Assembly (NCBI GenBank): GCA_036397815.1
Contig: DASWIE010000002.1
Coordinates: 1 to 13,883, forward strand
DNA length: 13,883 nt
Direction: 5' to 3'
Source: DASQFY01 sp036397815
GTDB taxonomy: Bacteria > Chloroflexota > Limnocylindria > QHBO01
In this document: positions 5,669 to 12,584 of the stretch, piece by piece
How the letters are laid out: each line of letters opens with the position of its first letter
How positions within the stretch are numbered: position 1 is the first letter of the stretch
Program-made: the position numbers and the translations under genes
The notes under the pieces: model-generated
What the model saw: the letters and a program-made list of their open reading frames with translations, nothing else
Databases searched by the model: none
What the model was told of the DNA's origin: nothing

Positions 5669-7135
5669 ATGCCTGAGGCGTCCTTCGCCGAGCTCGGCTT
5701 CAAGCGGCACCTGAAGCTGGACCTGTTCCCGACCATCTGGTGTCCCGGCTGCGGGATCGGCACGATCATGATCGAGCTGGCCATGGTCCTCGACGAGATG
5801 GGCCTGGACGAGACGAACACGATCGTGGTGACGGGCATCGGCTGCACCGGCCGCATGGGCAGCTACCTGAAGTACGAGAGTGTCTACACCCTCCACGGCC
5901 GCACGCTGCCGGTGGCCGAGGCGATCAAGACGGTGCGCCCGGAGATGAACGTGATCGTCGTGGCGGGTGACGGCGATACCGCCAGCATCGGCGGCAACCA
6001 CCTGATCCACGCGATCCGGCGAAACGCCCAGGTCACCGTCTTGTGCAACAACAACGAGATCTACGGCCTGACCGGCGGCCAGACCGGCCCGACCACCCCC
6101 ACCGGCACCAAGACGCTCTCCAGCCCCGCCGGCAACCCGAGCACGCCGATCAACCTCCAGGGCCTGGTCCGCAGCTCGCCGCACGCGATCTATGCCAAGA
6201 CCACGGTATACCACCAGCTGCACATGCGGAACGTGATTCGCGAGGCGATCGAGCACGACGGCTTCAGCTTCGTCGACATCACCAGCCAGTGCATCGAGAA
6301 CAACGGCCGGCGTATCGGCTTCGCGAGCGCGAACGAGATGCTCAGCTTCTACCGCAAGACCTACAAGCGCGCGGGGAAGGACGCGGTCCGCCTCAACCCG
6401 TTCGAGATCGGCATCCTCTATCCGGAGACCGATGGATCGGCGGCCACCACGAACGGCAACGGCTCTGGGACGACCGCAGCTCCAGAGCGGCCAGAGGCAT
6501 TGCCGGAGCAGCCCGCCGGACCAATGACCTCCGCCACCGCGTCCCCCGGGGCTTCTGGGGCCACCGCCGCGGCGCCCGCGACCACCGATGACGAGAAGGC
6601 GCGACGGCGAGCCGAGTCGCAGGAGCGCGCCGCGCTCATGGCCCAGCTCCCGGCCGAGGTGAAGCTGCAGGTCGCGAAGAAGGAGCTGACCCTGGTCGAG
6701 GCCTTGACCGCGGCAGGGCTGCCGATACCGGAGTGGCTGCGCACCGGTGCAAGTGCGCCCGGGGGCGCTCCGGTGGCGCCCGGCGAGGTCGAGATCAGCG
6801 CCACCGGAGCGGACCTTCACACGCAGGATCAGCCGACCGAGCTGGATGCGCAGAAGGCGGAGGCCGCCGTCGAGGGGCGCAACCTGATCGGCGGGACGCT
6901 CGGCAGGGACACCCAGCCGGCCGCTCCGCTCACCGCGCACGACGCCGCGCCGCCATCGGACCCGTCATCGACTGCGTCGGACCCGAAGGAGGCAAAGCGT
7001 GCGGAGGCGCAGCGAAAGCTTGCGCTCATGCAGCAGCTACCTTCCGAGCTGAAGCTGCGGGTGGCGAAGCGCGAGATCAGCCTTGCCGACGCCCTGCGGG
7101 AAGCCGGCGTCGACGATCCGGAGGCATCGGCCTAA
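5669..7135 (+). CDS. korB: 2-oxoglutarate:ferredoxin oxidoreductase, beta subunit with a duplicated C-terminal extension
   Basis: A 488-residue protein. Residues 1 to about 252 are the usual thiamine-diphosphate-binding beta subunit: WCPGCGIG (24-31) and Cys59 and Cys208 supply the likely [4Fe-4S] ligands (Cys25, Cys28, Cys59, Cys208), and GDGD (100-103) with NNNE (127-130) forms the thiamine-diphosphate/Mg site, followed by IYGLTGGQTGPTTPTG. Family members usually end near 280-370 residues. Here about 235 extra residues follow: an Ala/Thr/Pro linker (254-306), a helical module (315-350), an 86-residue linker and a second copy (445-480), identical at 21 of 36 positions. The modules are highly charged and I do not recognise them. 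The extension keeps the same GC-rich coding character and is in frame throughout, so it does not look like a frameshift. korC starts 4 bases after the stop. Confidence 0.92.
   Translation: MPEASFAELGFKRHLKLDLFPTIWCPGCGIGTIMIELAMVLDEMGLDETNTIVVTGIGCTGRMGSYLKYESVYTLHGRTLPVAEAIKTVRPEMNVIVVAGDGDTASIGGNHLIHAIRRNAQVTVLCNNNEIYGLTGGQTGPTTPTGTKTLSSPAGNPSTPINLQGLVRSSPHAIYAKTTVYHQLHMRNVIREAIEHDGFSFVDITSQCIENNGRRIGFASANEMLSFYRKTYKRAGKDAVRLNPFEIGILYPETDGSAATTNGNGSGTTAAPERPEALPEQPAGPMTSATASPGASGATAAAPATTDDEKARRRAESQERAALMAQLPAEVKLQVAKKELTLVEALTAAGLPIPEWLRTGASAPGGAPVAPGEVEISATGADLHTQDQPTELDAQKAEAAVEGRNLIGGTLGRDTQPAAPLTAHDAAPPSDPSSTASDPKEAKRAEAQRKLALMQQLPSELKLRVAKREISLADALREAGVDDPEASA
6611..6718 (+). repeat. 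Module copy 1 in the KorB tail (residues 315-350)
   Basis: Core ALMAQLPAEVKLQVAKKE, then LTLVEALTAAG. It is predicted as two or three short amphipathic helices and is preceded by a charged EKARRRAESQ helix. It matches copy 2 at 21 of 36 residues without gaps. Confidence 0.85.
7001..7108 (+). repeat. Module copy 2 in the KorB tail (residues 445-480)
   Basis: Core ALMQQLPSELKLRVAKRE, then ISLADALREAG. It lies almost at the C-terminus, 8 residues from the end. The shared pattern ALMxQLPxExKLxVAKxExxLxxAL suggests selection on protein rather than a recent DNA duplication. Confidence 0.85.
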
Positions 7136-7139
7136 CCAG

Positions 7140-7766
7140 ATGACCACCCGCATTGCGCTCGACGGAGTCGGCGGCCAGGGCGTGCGGCTGATCGCCGGGG
7201 TGCTCGGCGCGCTGCTGGCCCGCATGGGCAAGCACGTGACCGTCCTGTTCGACTACGACTCCAGCGTTCGCGGCTCCATGTCTGACGCGTTCGTCATCTT
7301 CGACGACGTGCCGATCGCCAACCCGGTGGTCGAGGAGGCGGACATCATGCTGAAGCTGGCCGACAAGGGGCACCTGCGCATCAGCGGCCGCAAGGTGGTG
7401 ACCGATCTCGGCCTCGGCCGCTCTGGCGACGAGCAGATCCCGTTCGCCACGCTCGGCAGCGAGCACTTCGGCAAGGAACTGTTCGGCAACATGATCGCCC
7501 TGGGTCGGCTGCTGCGGCTGGCGGCGATCGACTTCGACGAGCCCTCGATCCGCGACTCGCTGCCGCGCCGGTTCGTCGAGGAGAACGTGGCGGCCATCCG
7601 GTTCGGCTACGAGCTCACGCCCGAATCAATCGCGCGCCTGGCCGCCGCCGCTCCGCCCAGCCGCTTCGAGATGAACGACGCGGCCACCGCACCGCACCAC
7701 CGGGAGACGGGGATCGCCACCGGCGGCCAGATGGCGGTGGCGGGCGATCCGGGCGAGACCGGCTGA
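7140..7766 (+). CDS. korC: 2-oxoglutarate:ferredoxin oxidoreductase, gamma subunit
   Basis: A 208-residue subunit of the POR gamma family. It begins MTTRIALDGVGGQGV with the family's GxGGQG loop, followed by a Rossmann-like pattern, DYDSSVRGSMSDAFV, and NMIALGRLLRLAAI near residue 120. In this enzyme class the gamma subunit takes part in CoA binding and complex stability. The family normally ends near 180-190 residues; here an Ala/His/Gly-rich tail of about 30 residues follows. The ATG at 7140 is chosen over the in-frame ATG at 7083 because the conserved sequence starts right there and it begins 4 bases after korB's stop. The TPR gene follows after 5 bases. Confidence 0.92.
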   Translation: MTTRIALDGVGGQGVRLIAGVLGALLARMGKHVTVLFDYDSSVRGSMSDAFVIFDDVPIANPVVEEADIMLKLADKGHLRISGRKVVTDLGLGRSGDEQIPFATLGSEHFGKELFGNMIALGRLLRLAAIDFDEPSIRDSLPRRFVEENVAAIRFGYELTPESIARLAAAAPPSRFEMNDAATAPHHRETGIATGGQMAVAGDPGETG

Positions 7767-7771
7767 GGCGG

Positions 7772-9808
7772 GTGAGCGGCGACCTCCTGGGCGAGGCACG
7801 CCGGCGTGTCGATGCCGGTGACCCGCGATCCGCACAGCGGCTCGCCGAGCGTGCCCTGGAGGTCAGCCGAGCGGCCGGAGCATCCCGGGAGGTCGCGGCT
7901 TGCGCGCAGATCCTGGGCGAGTGCCTGTACATCATCGGTGACGTCCCGGCCGCGCGCGCCCTGGCGGAGGAGGCACTGCGGCTCGACGAGGCCGATGGAG
8001 ACCCCGCCCGTCTTGGCGCGGATCTCAATTTGCTCGGCGTGGTGGAGCTCACGCTGGGGCGGACGGAACAGGCCCTTCCGCACCTGCGACGCTCGTACGA
8101 GCTGCGGGCGGAAGTTCTCGGGCCGGACGACGAGGAGACGATCGAGAGCCTGAACAACGTTGGAGTGGCGTTGTGGCGTGGCGGCGATCAGGAAGAGGCC
8201 ATCGCCACGCACGAGGACGCGCTGCGCCGTTGCGAGCGCGCGCTTGGCGACGCCCATCGCCGGACCGCCGAGACGCTCAATGCGCTGGCGGTGAAGCTCC
8301 AGTCGCTCCCTGAATCGAGTGCTCGCGCCCGTGAGCTGTACGAACGCGCGCTGGTCGCGGCGGAGGCCGCGCTTGGCCCGGACTCCGAGCTGGTGGCTCG
8401 CCTGCTGACCAACGTGGCGATGGCCCGCGTCAACGATGACGAGATGGACGGCACGGCCGAGATGCTCGAGCGGGCGCTCGAGCTCCACGAGCGTCATTTC
8501 GGACCGATGAGCCGCTGGACCGCCTACGTGCTCACCGCCCAGGGCAATCTGGCCGGGGCTGAGGACCGCTGGGCGGATGCACGGAGACCCTTCGAGCGGG
8601 CCTTCGTGATCAGCATGAACGAGCTGGGGCCGACCGACCCCGAGACGCTCGACAACGCGCTGGGGCTGGCAAGCGCGCTGAGCGCCGGAGATTTTGAGGG
8701 CATGAACGAGGCGACGGCGATCTATCTGCCAGTCATGGCGCTGCGACCGGGCGAGGACACGGGCGAGCTGCCTCGCAGCGCCCTCCCCGGTCCGGACCGC
8801 GCGGTGGAGCAGCTTCGCCAGATCGCCGCGCGCATCACGCAGCGCATCGCGCCCGATCCTGCCCAGGCGGCAGCCGCCGCCGAGGCGGAGCGACTCACGG
8901 AGGAGGCCGACGTTGCGTACCTGGCCGGCGACGTCGGCGCGGCTGCCGACCAGTTGCGCGAGGCGATCGCGCTGCTGGAAGTCGCGCGCGGGCCATCGGA
9001 CCCATCCCTGGTCGAGCTGCTCCACCGGCTCAAGCTGGTGACCCGCGTGGGCGGAACCGAGAGCGCGGTGATGCTCATCCTGGAGCGGATCGCGGCGATC
9101 CTGTCCGACGCGTACGGCGCGACGCACCCGATGGCGATTCGCGCGCTGGGCGAGATCTATTGGCAGGAGCGCCGCGAGTACGGTCCGGCGGGCGGCCGCG
9201 AGACCGCGGACCGGATCGAGCGGTTGGCGCAGTCCGCCCTTGGCGCCGGCAACCGGGTGGCGCAGATGATCAGCGACGTGCTGTCGGCCGCGCGCGCCGC
9301 CGTCCCCGCCGGACTGGAGCCGGAAGCGGAGGCGCTCTCCATTCGACGAGAACGGATAATCGCCGAGCCAAGCCCGCTGGCGGACGAGCTGCTGTCGGAC
9401 CTGGGCGCGACGCCCTGGCCGGCCCTCGACCACGCCTACGGCCGTGCGATCGACACGCCGCGCCATCTGCGCCTGCTGCTGACCGAGGACGAGCGCGTCC
9501 GCGACGACGCGTTGGACCTGCTGGGCGATTCGCTCCTGCAGGAGGGATTGGTCCCTCCTGCCACCGTCCCGGCGGTGCGGCTGATCCGGCGCCTTGCCGG
9601 TGACGCGCGCGTACCGGGCCGGCCTCGGCTCATCGCGTTTCTGACCGCGGCGGCGGTCCAGGCGGCCAGCGTCGAGGGGCCACCGGGCGACGAGCTGCGC
9701 GCCACAATGGTCGACCTGCCGTCCTTCCTTCGCTACCTCCTCTCGACGGAGCCGGAGACCGCGGTGGGGCAGGCCGCGGTCCAGGCGCTCGCCGAGATTG
9801 AACGCTAA
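7772..9808 (+). CDS. TPR-repeat protein with a C-terminal HEAT-like domain, last gene of the kor operon
   Basis: A 678-residue, probably cytoplasmic protein without signal peptide or membrane helix. Residues about 5-330 are tetratricopeptide repeats of the kinesin-light-chain type, with 42-residue spacing and the GPDDEETIESLNNVGVAL and GPTDPETLDNALGLASAL kinds of unit. A second helical repeat block spans about 365-500. Residues about 548-630 (HAYGRAIDTPRHLRLLL, then DERVRDDALDLLGDSLLQEG) resemble the HEAT-repeat domain found in many actinobacterial proteins. Both parts are protein-interaction scaffolds. The GTG start follows korC's stop after 5 bases, so it is almost certainly co-transcribed with korDABC, yet it is not a known part of that enzyme. 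A role in complex assembly or regulation is speculation. Its stop overlaps the convergent aldolase gene by 4 bases. Confidence 0.8.
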   Translation: MSGDLLGEARRRVDAGDPRSAQRLAERALEVSRAAGASREVAACAQILGECLYIIGDVPAARALAEEALRLDEADGDPARLGADLNLLGVVELTLGRTEQALPHLRRSYELRAEVLGPDDEETIESLNNVGVALWRGGDQEEAIATHEDALRRCERALGDAHRRTAETLNALAVKLQSLPESSARARELYERALVAAEAALGPDSELVARLLTNVAMARVNDDEMDGTAEMLERALELHERHFGPMSRWTAYVLTAQGNLAGAEDRWADARRPFERAFVISMNELGPTDPETLDNALGLASALSAGDFEGMNEATAIYLPVMALRPGEDTGELPRSALPGPDRAVEQLRQIAARITQRIAPDPAQAAAAAEAERLTEEADVAYLAGDVGAAADQLREAIALLEVARGPSDPSLVELLHRLKLVTRVGGTESAVMLILERIAAILSDAYGATHPMAIRALGEIYWQERREYGPAGGRETADRIERLAQSALGAGNRVAQMISDVLSAARAAVPAGLEPEAEALSIRRERIIAEPSPLADELLSDLGATPWPALDHAYGRAIDTPRHLRLLLTEDERVRDDALDLLGDSLLQEGLVPPATVPAVRLIRRLAGDARVPGRPRLIAFLTAAAVQAASVEGPPGDELRATMVDLPSFLRYLLSTEPETAVGQAAVQALAEIER

Positions 9809-10692
9809 GCGGTTGCGGGAACGGCGCCAAGTCGATCGAGGGCCTCGTCCAGGCTTGCCGCCTCATCTGCCGTGAGGGGTCGCAGCGGCGCGCGCATGTC
9901 CGGTCGTACGGGGACCCCGCGTCGAGCCAGCACGTGCTTGACCGATGCGATGAATGGCTGCGCCTCCATGGCCGCGCGCAGCGCGCCGAGCCGGGCCTCC
10001 GCATCGGCGTCCGGACGGTCGAGCGCTGCCCGCACCACGTCGGGGAAGGCAGCCGCCAGCCCGGACACCGCGCCGACCGCTCCGCGGGCCATCACCGCCG
10101 GCAGCAGGGGCTCCGAGCCGATGAGCACGGGCAGGCCGAGCTCAAGGAAGGACGCGGCGCGCTCCAGCGGCGCCTCGCTCACCTTCAGGCCGGCAAGGTT
10201 CGGCGCATCGGCCCGCACCCGCTCGACCACCTCGATCGAAACCGGATAGCCACTGCGCGCGGCGAACGCATAGATGAAGAAGGGAAGCGGGGCGCAGGCG
10301 GCGGCGACCGCCACGAAGTGCGCCGCCAGCGCCTCGTCGTCGAGCGGGAAGTAGGGCGGCGGGATTACCGCGACTGCGTCGGCACCGATCTCGGCGGCGT
10401 GTGCGGCCAGCTGCGCCGTGTCACGCGTCGACTGCGCACCGACGTGCACGATCAGCCGGCCGCGGACCGCGGCGCGGAAGATGACCGCCGCGCGCCGTCG
10501 CTCCTCGAGCGAGAGGAGGATCCCCTCCCCGGTGGTGCCGCAGGCGAACGCGCCATCGGCCCCGTGCTCGGCGAGGAAGGCGACCATCGGCCACACAGCC
10601 TCCTCGTCCAGGCGCTCGCCATCATCGGCGAGCGGGGTGGCGGTGGCTACGATCAGCGGTGGCCGCTCGAATGGCCAGGGGAGCTGTGGCAT
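9805..10692 (-). CDS. Dihydrodipicolinate synthase/N-acetylneuraminate lyase family aldolase
   Basis: A 295-residue TIM-barrel, Schiff-base aldolase. Visible motifs: GTTGEG (52-57), Tyr141 in FFIYAFAARSG, and the Schiff-base Lys170 in LAGLKVSE. True DapA has a YNxPxRT-type sequence after the catalytic Tyr; here it is YAFAARSG. This argues against lysine biosynthesis and for a 2-keto acid aldolase or lyase of the wider family (sugar-acid or keto-acid cleavage producing pyruvate). The length is normal. The ATG at 10692 is chosen because a -10 box sits 6 bases upstream and the family's N-terminus begins there; the in-frame start at 10812 would run into the adenosine deaminase gene. It is divergent from that gene with 61 bases between. 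Confidence 0.85.
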   Translation of the reverse strand: MPQLPWPFERPPLIVATATPLADDGERLDEEAVWPMVAFLAEHGADGAFACGTTGEGILLSLEERRRAAVIFRAAVRGRLIVHVGAQSTRDTAQLAAHAAEIGADAVAVIPPPYFPLDDEALAAHFVAVAAACAPLPFFIYAFAARSGYPVSIEVVERVRADAPNLAGLKVSEAPLERAASFLELGLPVLIGSEPLLPAVMARGAVGAVSGLAAAFPDVVRAALDRPDADAEARLGALRAAMEAQPFIASVKHVLARRGVPVRPDMRAPLRPLTADEAASLDEALDRLGAVPATA

Positions 10693-10698
10693 GGGCGC

Positions 10699-10704
10699 AG
10701 GGTA
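10699..10704 (-). promoter_or_regulatory. -10 box of the leaderless aldolase transcript
   Basis: On the minus strand TACCCT is followed by 6 bases and the ATG at 10692, so the start codon is the expected transcription start. No Shine-Dalgarno sequence is present in those 6 bases. No convincing -35 is seen. Confidence 0.45.
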
Positions 10705-10714
10705 GCGCCTCTCC

Positions 10715-10743
10715 TTGTCGGCGGTCGGCCCGAACGTTAGGCT
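10715..10743 (+). promoter_or_regulatory. Promoter of the adenosine deaminase gene
   Basis: TTGTCG (10715-10720) and TAGGCT (10738-10743) are separated by exactly 17 bases, like -35 and -10 boxes. The -10 ends 10 bases before the ATG at 10754, predicting a leader of only a few bases and no room for a Shine-Dalgarno site. This is the best two-box promoter in the window. Confidence 0.55.
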
Positions 10744-10753
10744 GCCCCCCACC

Positions 10754-11887
10754 ATGAGCAGCATCATGCGGCCCGCCGCCGTCCCGCGCCGGGCCGTGGA
10801 CCTGGCCACCATCCGGCGGGCGCCGAAGGTGCTGCTGCACGATCACCTCGACGGCGGCCTCCGGCCACGCAGCGTGATCGAGCTCGCGGCGGAGGCCGGC
10901 TACCGCGAGCTGCCGACCACCGACCCCGACGAGCTGGCGCGCTGGTTCACGAGCGGTGCCGACCGCAAGTCGCTGGAGCTGTACCTGGAGGGCTTCCGCC
11001 ACACCCTGGCCGTGATGCAGACGCGCGAGGCGATCGAGCGGGTGGCGGCCGAGTGCGTCGAGGACCTGGCCGCCGACGGCGTGGTCTACGCCGAGATCCG
11101 GATGGCGCCCGAGCTGCTGACCGATGGCGGGCTGACCCTGGACGAGGCGACGGAGGCCATGCTGGCCGGCCTGCGCCGCGGCGCGGAAGGCCGCCCGATC
11201 ACGGTCGGGCTTCTCATCACGGCGATGCGCCAGGCGGCAAAGTCGGTAGAGATCGCGGAGCTCGCGGTCCGGCATCGGGACGAGGGAGTCGTCGGCTTCG
11301 ACATCGCCGGTCCCGAGGCGGGCTATCCACCGACCCGCCACCTCGACGCGTTCCACCTCATCGCCCGGGAGAACTTCCACTTCACGATTCACGCAGGCGA
11401 GGGCTTCGGGCTGCCATCGATCTGGGAGGCGCTGCAGTGGTGCGGCGCGGAGCGGCTGGGCCACGGCGTGCGGATCGTGGATGACATCGTGGTGCGGCCG
11501 GACGGTCGTGTCGCCCTGGGGCGTCTCGCCGCCTACGTCCGCGACCGGCGCGTACCGCTCGAGATGTGCCCGACCTCGAACGTGCACACCGGCGCGGCGC
11601 CCAGCATCGCCCAGCACCCGATCGACCTGCTGCGCCGCCTGCGCTTCCGGGTCACGGTCAACACCGACAACCGGCTGATGAGCGGCATCACCCTGTCGAG
11701 CGAGTTCGCCACCCTGGCCAGCGCCTTCGGCATCGGTCTCGACGACATGGAATGGCTGACCCTGAATGCCATGAAATCGGCCTTCTGGCCGTTCGACGGG
11801 CGGCTGCGGATCATCAACGAGCAGATCAAGCCCGGGTTCGCCTCACTCCATGCCGCCCAGGCAGCCGCCGAGCTGACGACCGCCTGA
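10754..11887 (+). CDS. add: Adenosine deaminase
   Basis: A 377-residue cytoplasmic zinc enzyme that converts adenosine (and deoxyadenosine) to inosine in purine salvage. Motifs in order: HDHLDG with zinc ligands His29 and His31, IHAGEG with His213 and catalytic Glu216, LGHGVRI with His237, MCPTSNVHTG (271-280), and NTDNRLMS with zinc ligand Asp305. The last motif has Asn where the classical enzyme has a second Asp (TDDP); as I recall, TDN is normal for actinobacterial-type Add, so it need not mean loss of activity. The ATG at 10754 follows the promoter closely; an ATG at 10766 is possible, and the ORF's upstream ATG at 10715 lies inside the -35 box. An 87-base gap separates it from the ferredoxin gene. 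Confidence 0.93.
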   Translation: MSSIMRPAAVPRRAVDLATIRRAPKVLLHDHLDGGLRPRSVIELAAEAGYRELPTTDPDELARWFTSGADRKSLELYLEGFRHTLAVMQTREAIERVAAECVEDLAADGVVYAEIRMAPELLTDGGLTLDEATEAMLAGLRRGAEGRPITVGLLITAMRQAAKSVEIAELAVRHRDEGVVGFDIAGPEAGYPPTRHLDAFHLIARENFHFTIHAGEGFGLPSIWEALQWCGAERLGHGVRIVDDIVVRPDGRVALGRLAAYVRDRRVPLEMCPTSNVHTGAAPSIAQHPIDLLRRLRFRVTVNTDNRLMSGITLSSEFATLASAFGIGLDDMEWLTLNAMKSAFWPFDGRLRIINEQIKPGFASLHAAQAAAELTTA

Positions 11888-11924
11888 CCACTCTCCCGGC
11901 CCCGAGCACGCGGCGGCATCGGTG

Positions 11925-11930
11925 TATCCT
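11925..11930 (+). promoter_or_regulatory. Possible -10 box of the ferredoxin operon
   Basis: TATCCT lies 44 bases before the ferredoxin ATG and would give a leader of about 38 bases carrying the GGAG ribosome binding site at 11964-11967 (7 bases before the ATG). No -35 is obvious. Read-through from add is also possible because I see no terminator between them. Confidence 0.4.
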
Positions 11931-11974
11931 CAACCTCAGCTGATCAAGCGTTGTGAGCCCGACGGAGTCCGCGC

Positions 11975-12220
11975 ATGACCTACGTGATCACCGAGCCATG
12001 CATCGGCGTCAAGGACGCCAGCTGCGTCGACGTCTGCCCGGTCGACTGCATCCACGCAACCGATGACGATTCGATGTTCTTCATCGACCCCGAAGAGTGC
12101 ATCGACTGCGGTGCCTGCGAGCCCGAGTGCCCGGTGACCGCCATCTTCGCCGAGGATGCAGTGCCCGACCAGTGGCAGAACTACACACAGATCAACGCCG
12201 ACTATTTCGCGAACAAGTAG
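11975..12220 (+). CDS. fdxA: Seven-iron ferredoxin
   Basis: An 81-residue electron carrier. The eight cysteines (9, 17, 21, 25, 42, 45, 48, 52) follow the pattern of Azotobacter ferredoxin I and actinobacterial FdxA. By homology Cys9, Cys17 and Cys52 bind a [3Fe-4S] cluster, Cys21, Cys42, Cys45 and Cys48 bind a [4Fe-4S] cluster, and Cys25 is free. The start MTYVITEPCI and the end with INADYF are also typical. The family accepts or donates electrons for cytochromes P450 and other oxidoreductases; the partner here is unknown, though the Kor complex 2 kb upstream is a candidate electron source. The EthD gene starts one base after its stop. Confidence 0.93.
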   Translation: MTYVITEPCIGVKDASCVDVCPVDCIHATDDDSMFFIDPEECIDCGACEPECPVTAIFAEDAVPDQWQNYTQINADYFANK

Positions 12221-12221
12221 C

Positions 12222-12584
12222 GTGCCCGTTCGCCTGATCGCCCTCTACAGCCAGCCTGACGATCCGGACGCCTTCGACGAGCATTATCGCGACGTGCATG
12301 CGCCCATCGCGCGGCGCTACCCGAAGATCCGCGGCATTCGGCTTACCAAGACCGATGGGGTCGGCGGCCGCCTGCCGTCCTACTACCTGGTTTCCGAAAT
12401 GACCTTCGATTCGCGGGCCGACCTCGACGAGGCGCTCGCCTCCGACGCGGGCCAACAGAGCGCGCGTGACCTGCGCAACTTCGCGACCGCGGGGGTCACG
12501 CTCCTGGTGGCCGATGACGCGGCTGCCACCGATGCCACCGGCGACGCCGGCGCAGACGCCTCCGACGCCGATCCTGATGCCTGA
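12222..12584 (+). CDS. EthD-domain protein
   Basis: A 120-residue protein of the dimeric alpha/beta-barrel (ferredoxin-like fold) superfamily. Residues 3-97 form the EthD domain, with the opening VRLIALYSQPDDPDAFDEHY and the conserved HYRDVHAPIA segment (21-30). EthD was named for a protein needed with a P450 system for ethyl tert-butyl ether degradation; related proteins occur in degradation and polyketide clusters, mostly without a proven reaction. The GTG at 12222, one base after the ferredoxin stop, gives the standard N-terminus; the in-frame ATG at 12156 lies inside the ferredoxin gene. The last 25 residues are only Ala, Asp, Thr, Gly, Ser and Pro, an unusual acidic low-complexity tail. 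Its stop overlaps the next gene by 8 bases. Confidence 0.85.
   Translation: MPVRLIALYSQPDDPDAFDEHYRDVHAPIARRYPKIRGIRLTKTDGVGGRLPSYYLVSEMTFDSRADLDEALASDAGQQSARDLRNFATAGVTLLVADDAAATDATGDAGADASDADPDA

Noticed and set aside
5440..5676. A 78-codon open frame in the korA-korB gap
   Set aside because: It has no ribosome binding site, low-complexity Ser/Arg/Ala composition and no family resemblance. It also runs through the inverted repeats and overlaps the korB start.
5612..6940. Minus-strand open frame of 442 codons opposite korB
   Set aside because: It is Arg/Gly/Val/Asp-rich shadow sequence across the strongly supported korB; no motif supports it.
5654..7130. The same 12 bases CGGAGGCATCGG before korB (5654-5665) and before korC (7119-7130)
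   Set aside because: In a 14-kb GC-rich window several repeated 12-mers are expected by chance, and Shine-Dalgarno-like GGAGG biases the count further. The korC copy lies inside the korB coding sequence.
6428..7132. KorB tail as a frameshifted or fused separate gene
   Set aside because: The frame continues without interruption, the modules have a consistent protein-level pattern, and korC starts 4 bases after the tail's stop, so the extension looks like a normal part of KorB.
7607..9466. Minus-strand open frame of 619 codons opposite the TPR gene
   Set aside because: It lacks any recognisable domain, while the plus strand has regular 42-residue TPR units and a suitable coupled start.
10754..11887. 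Asn in place of the second Asp of the TDD motif in adenosine deaminase as a sign of lost activity
   Set aside because: As I recall, the TDNRLMS form is standard in actinobacterial-type Add, and all zinc ligands and the catalytic Glu are present.
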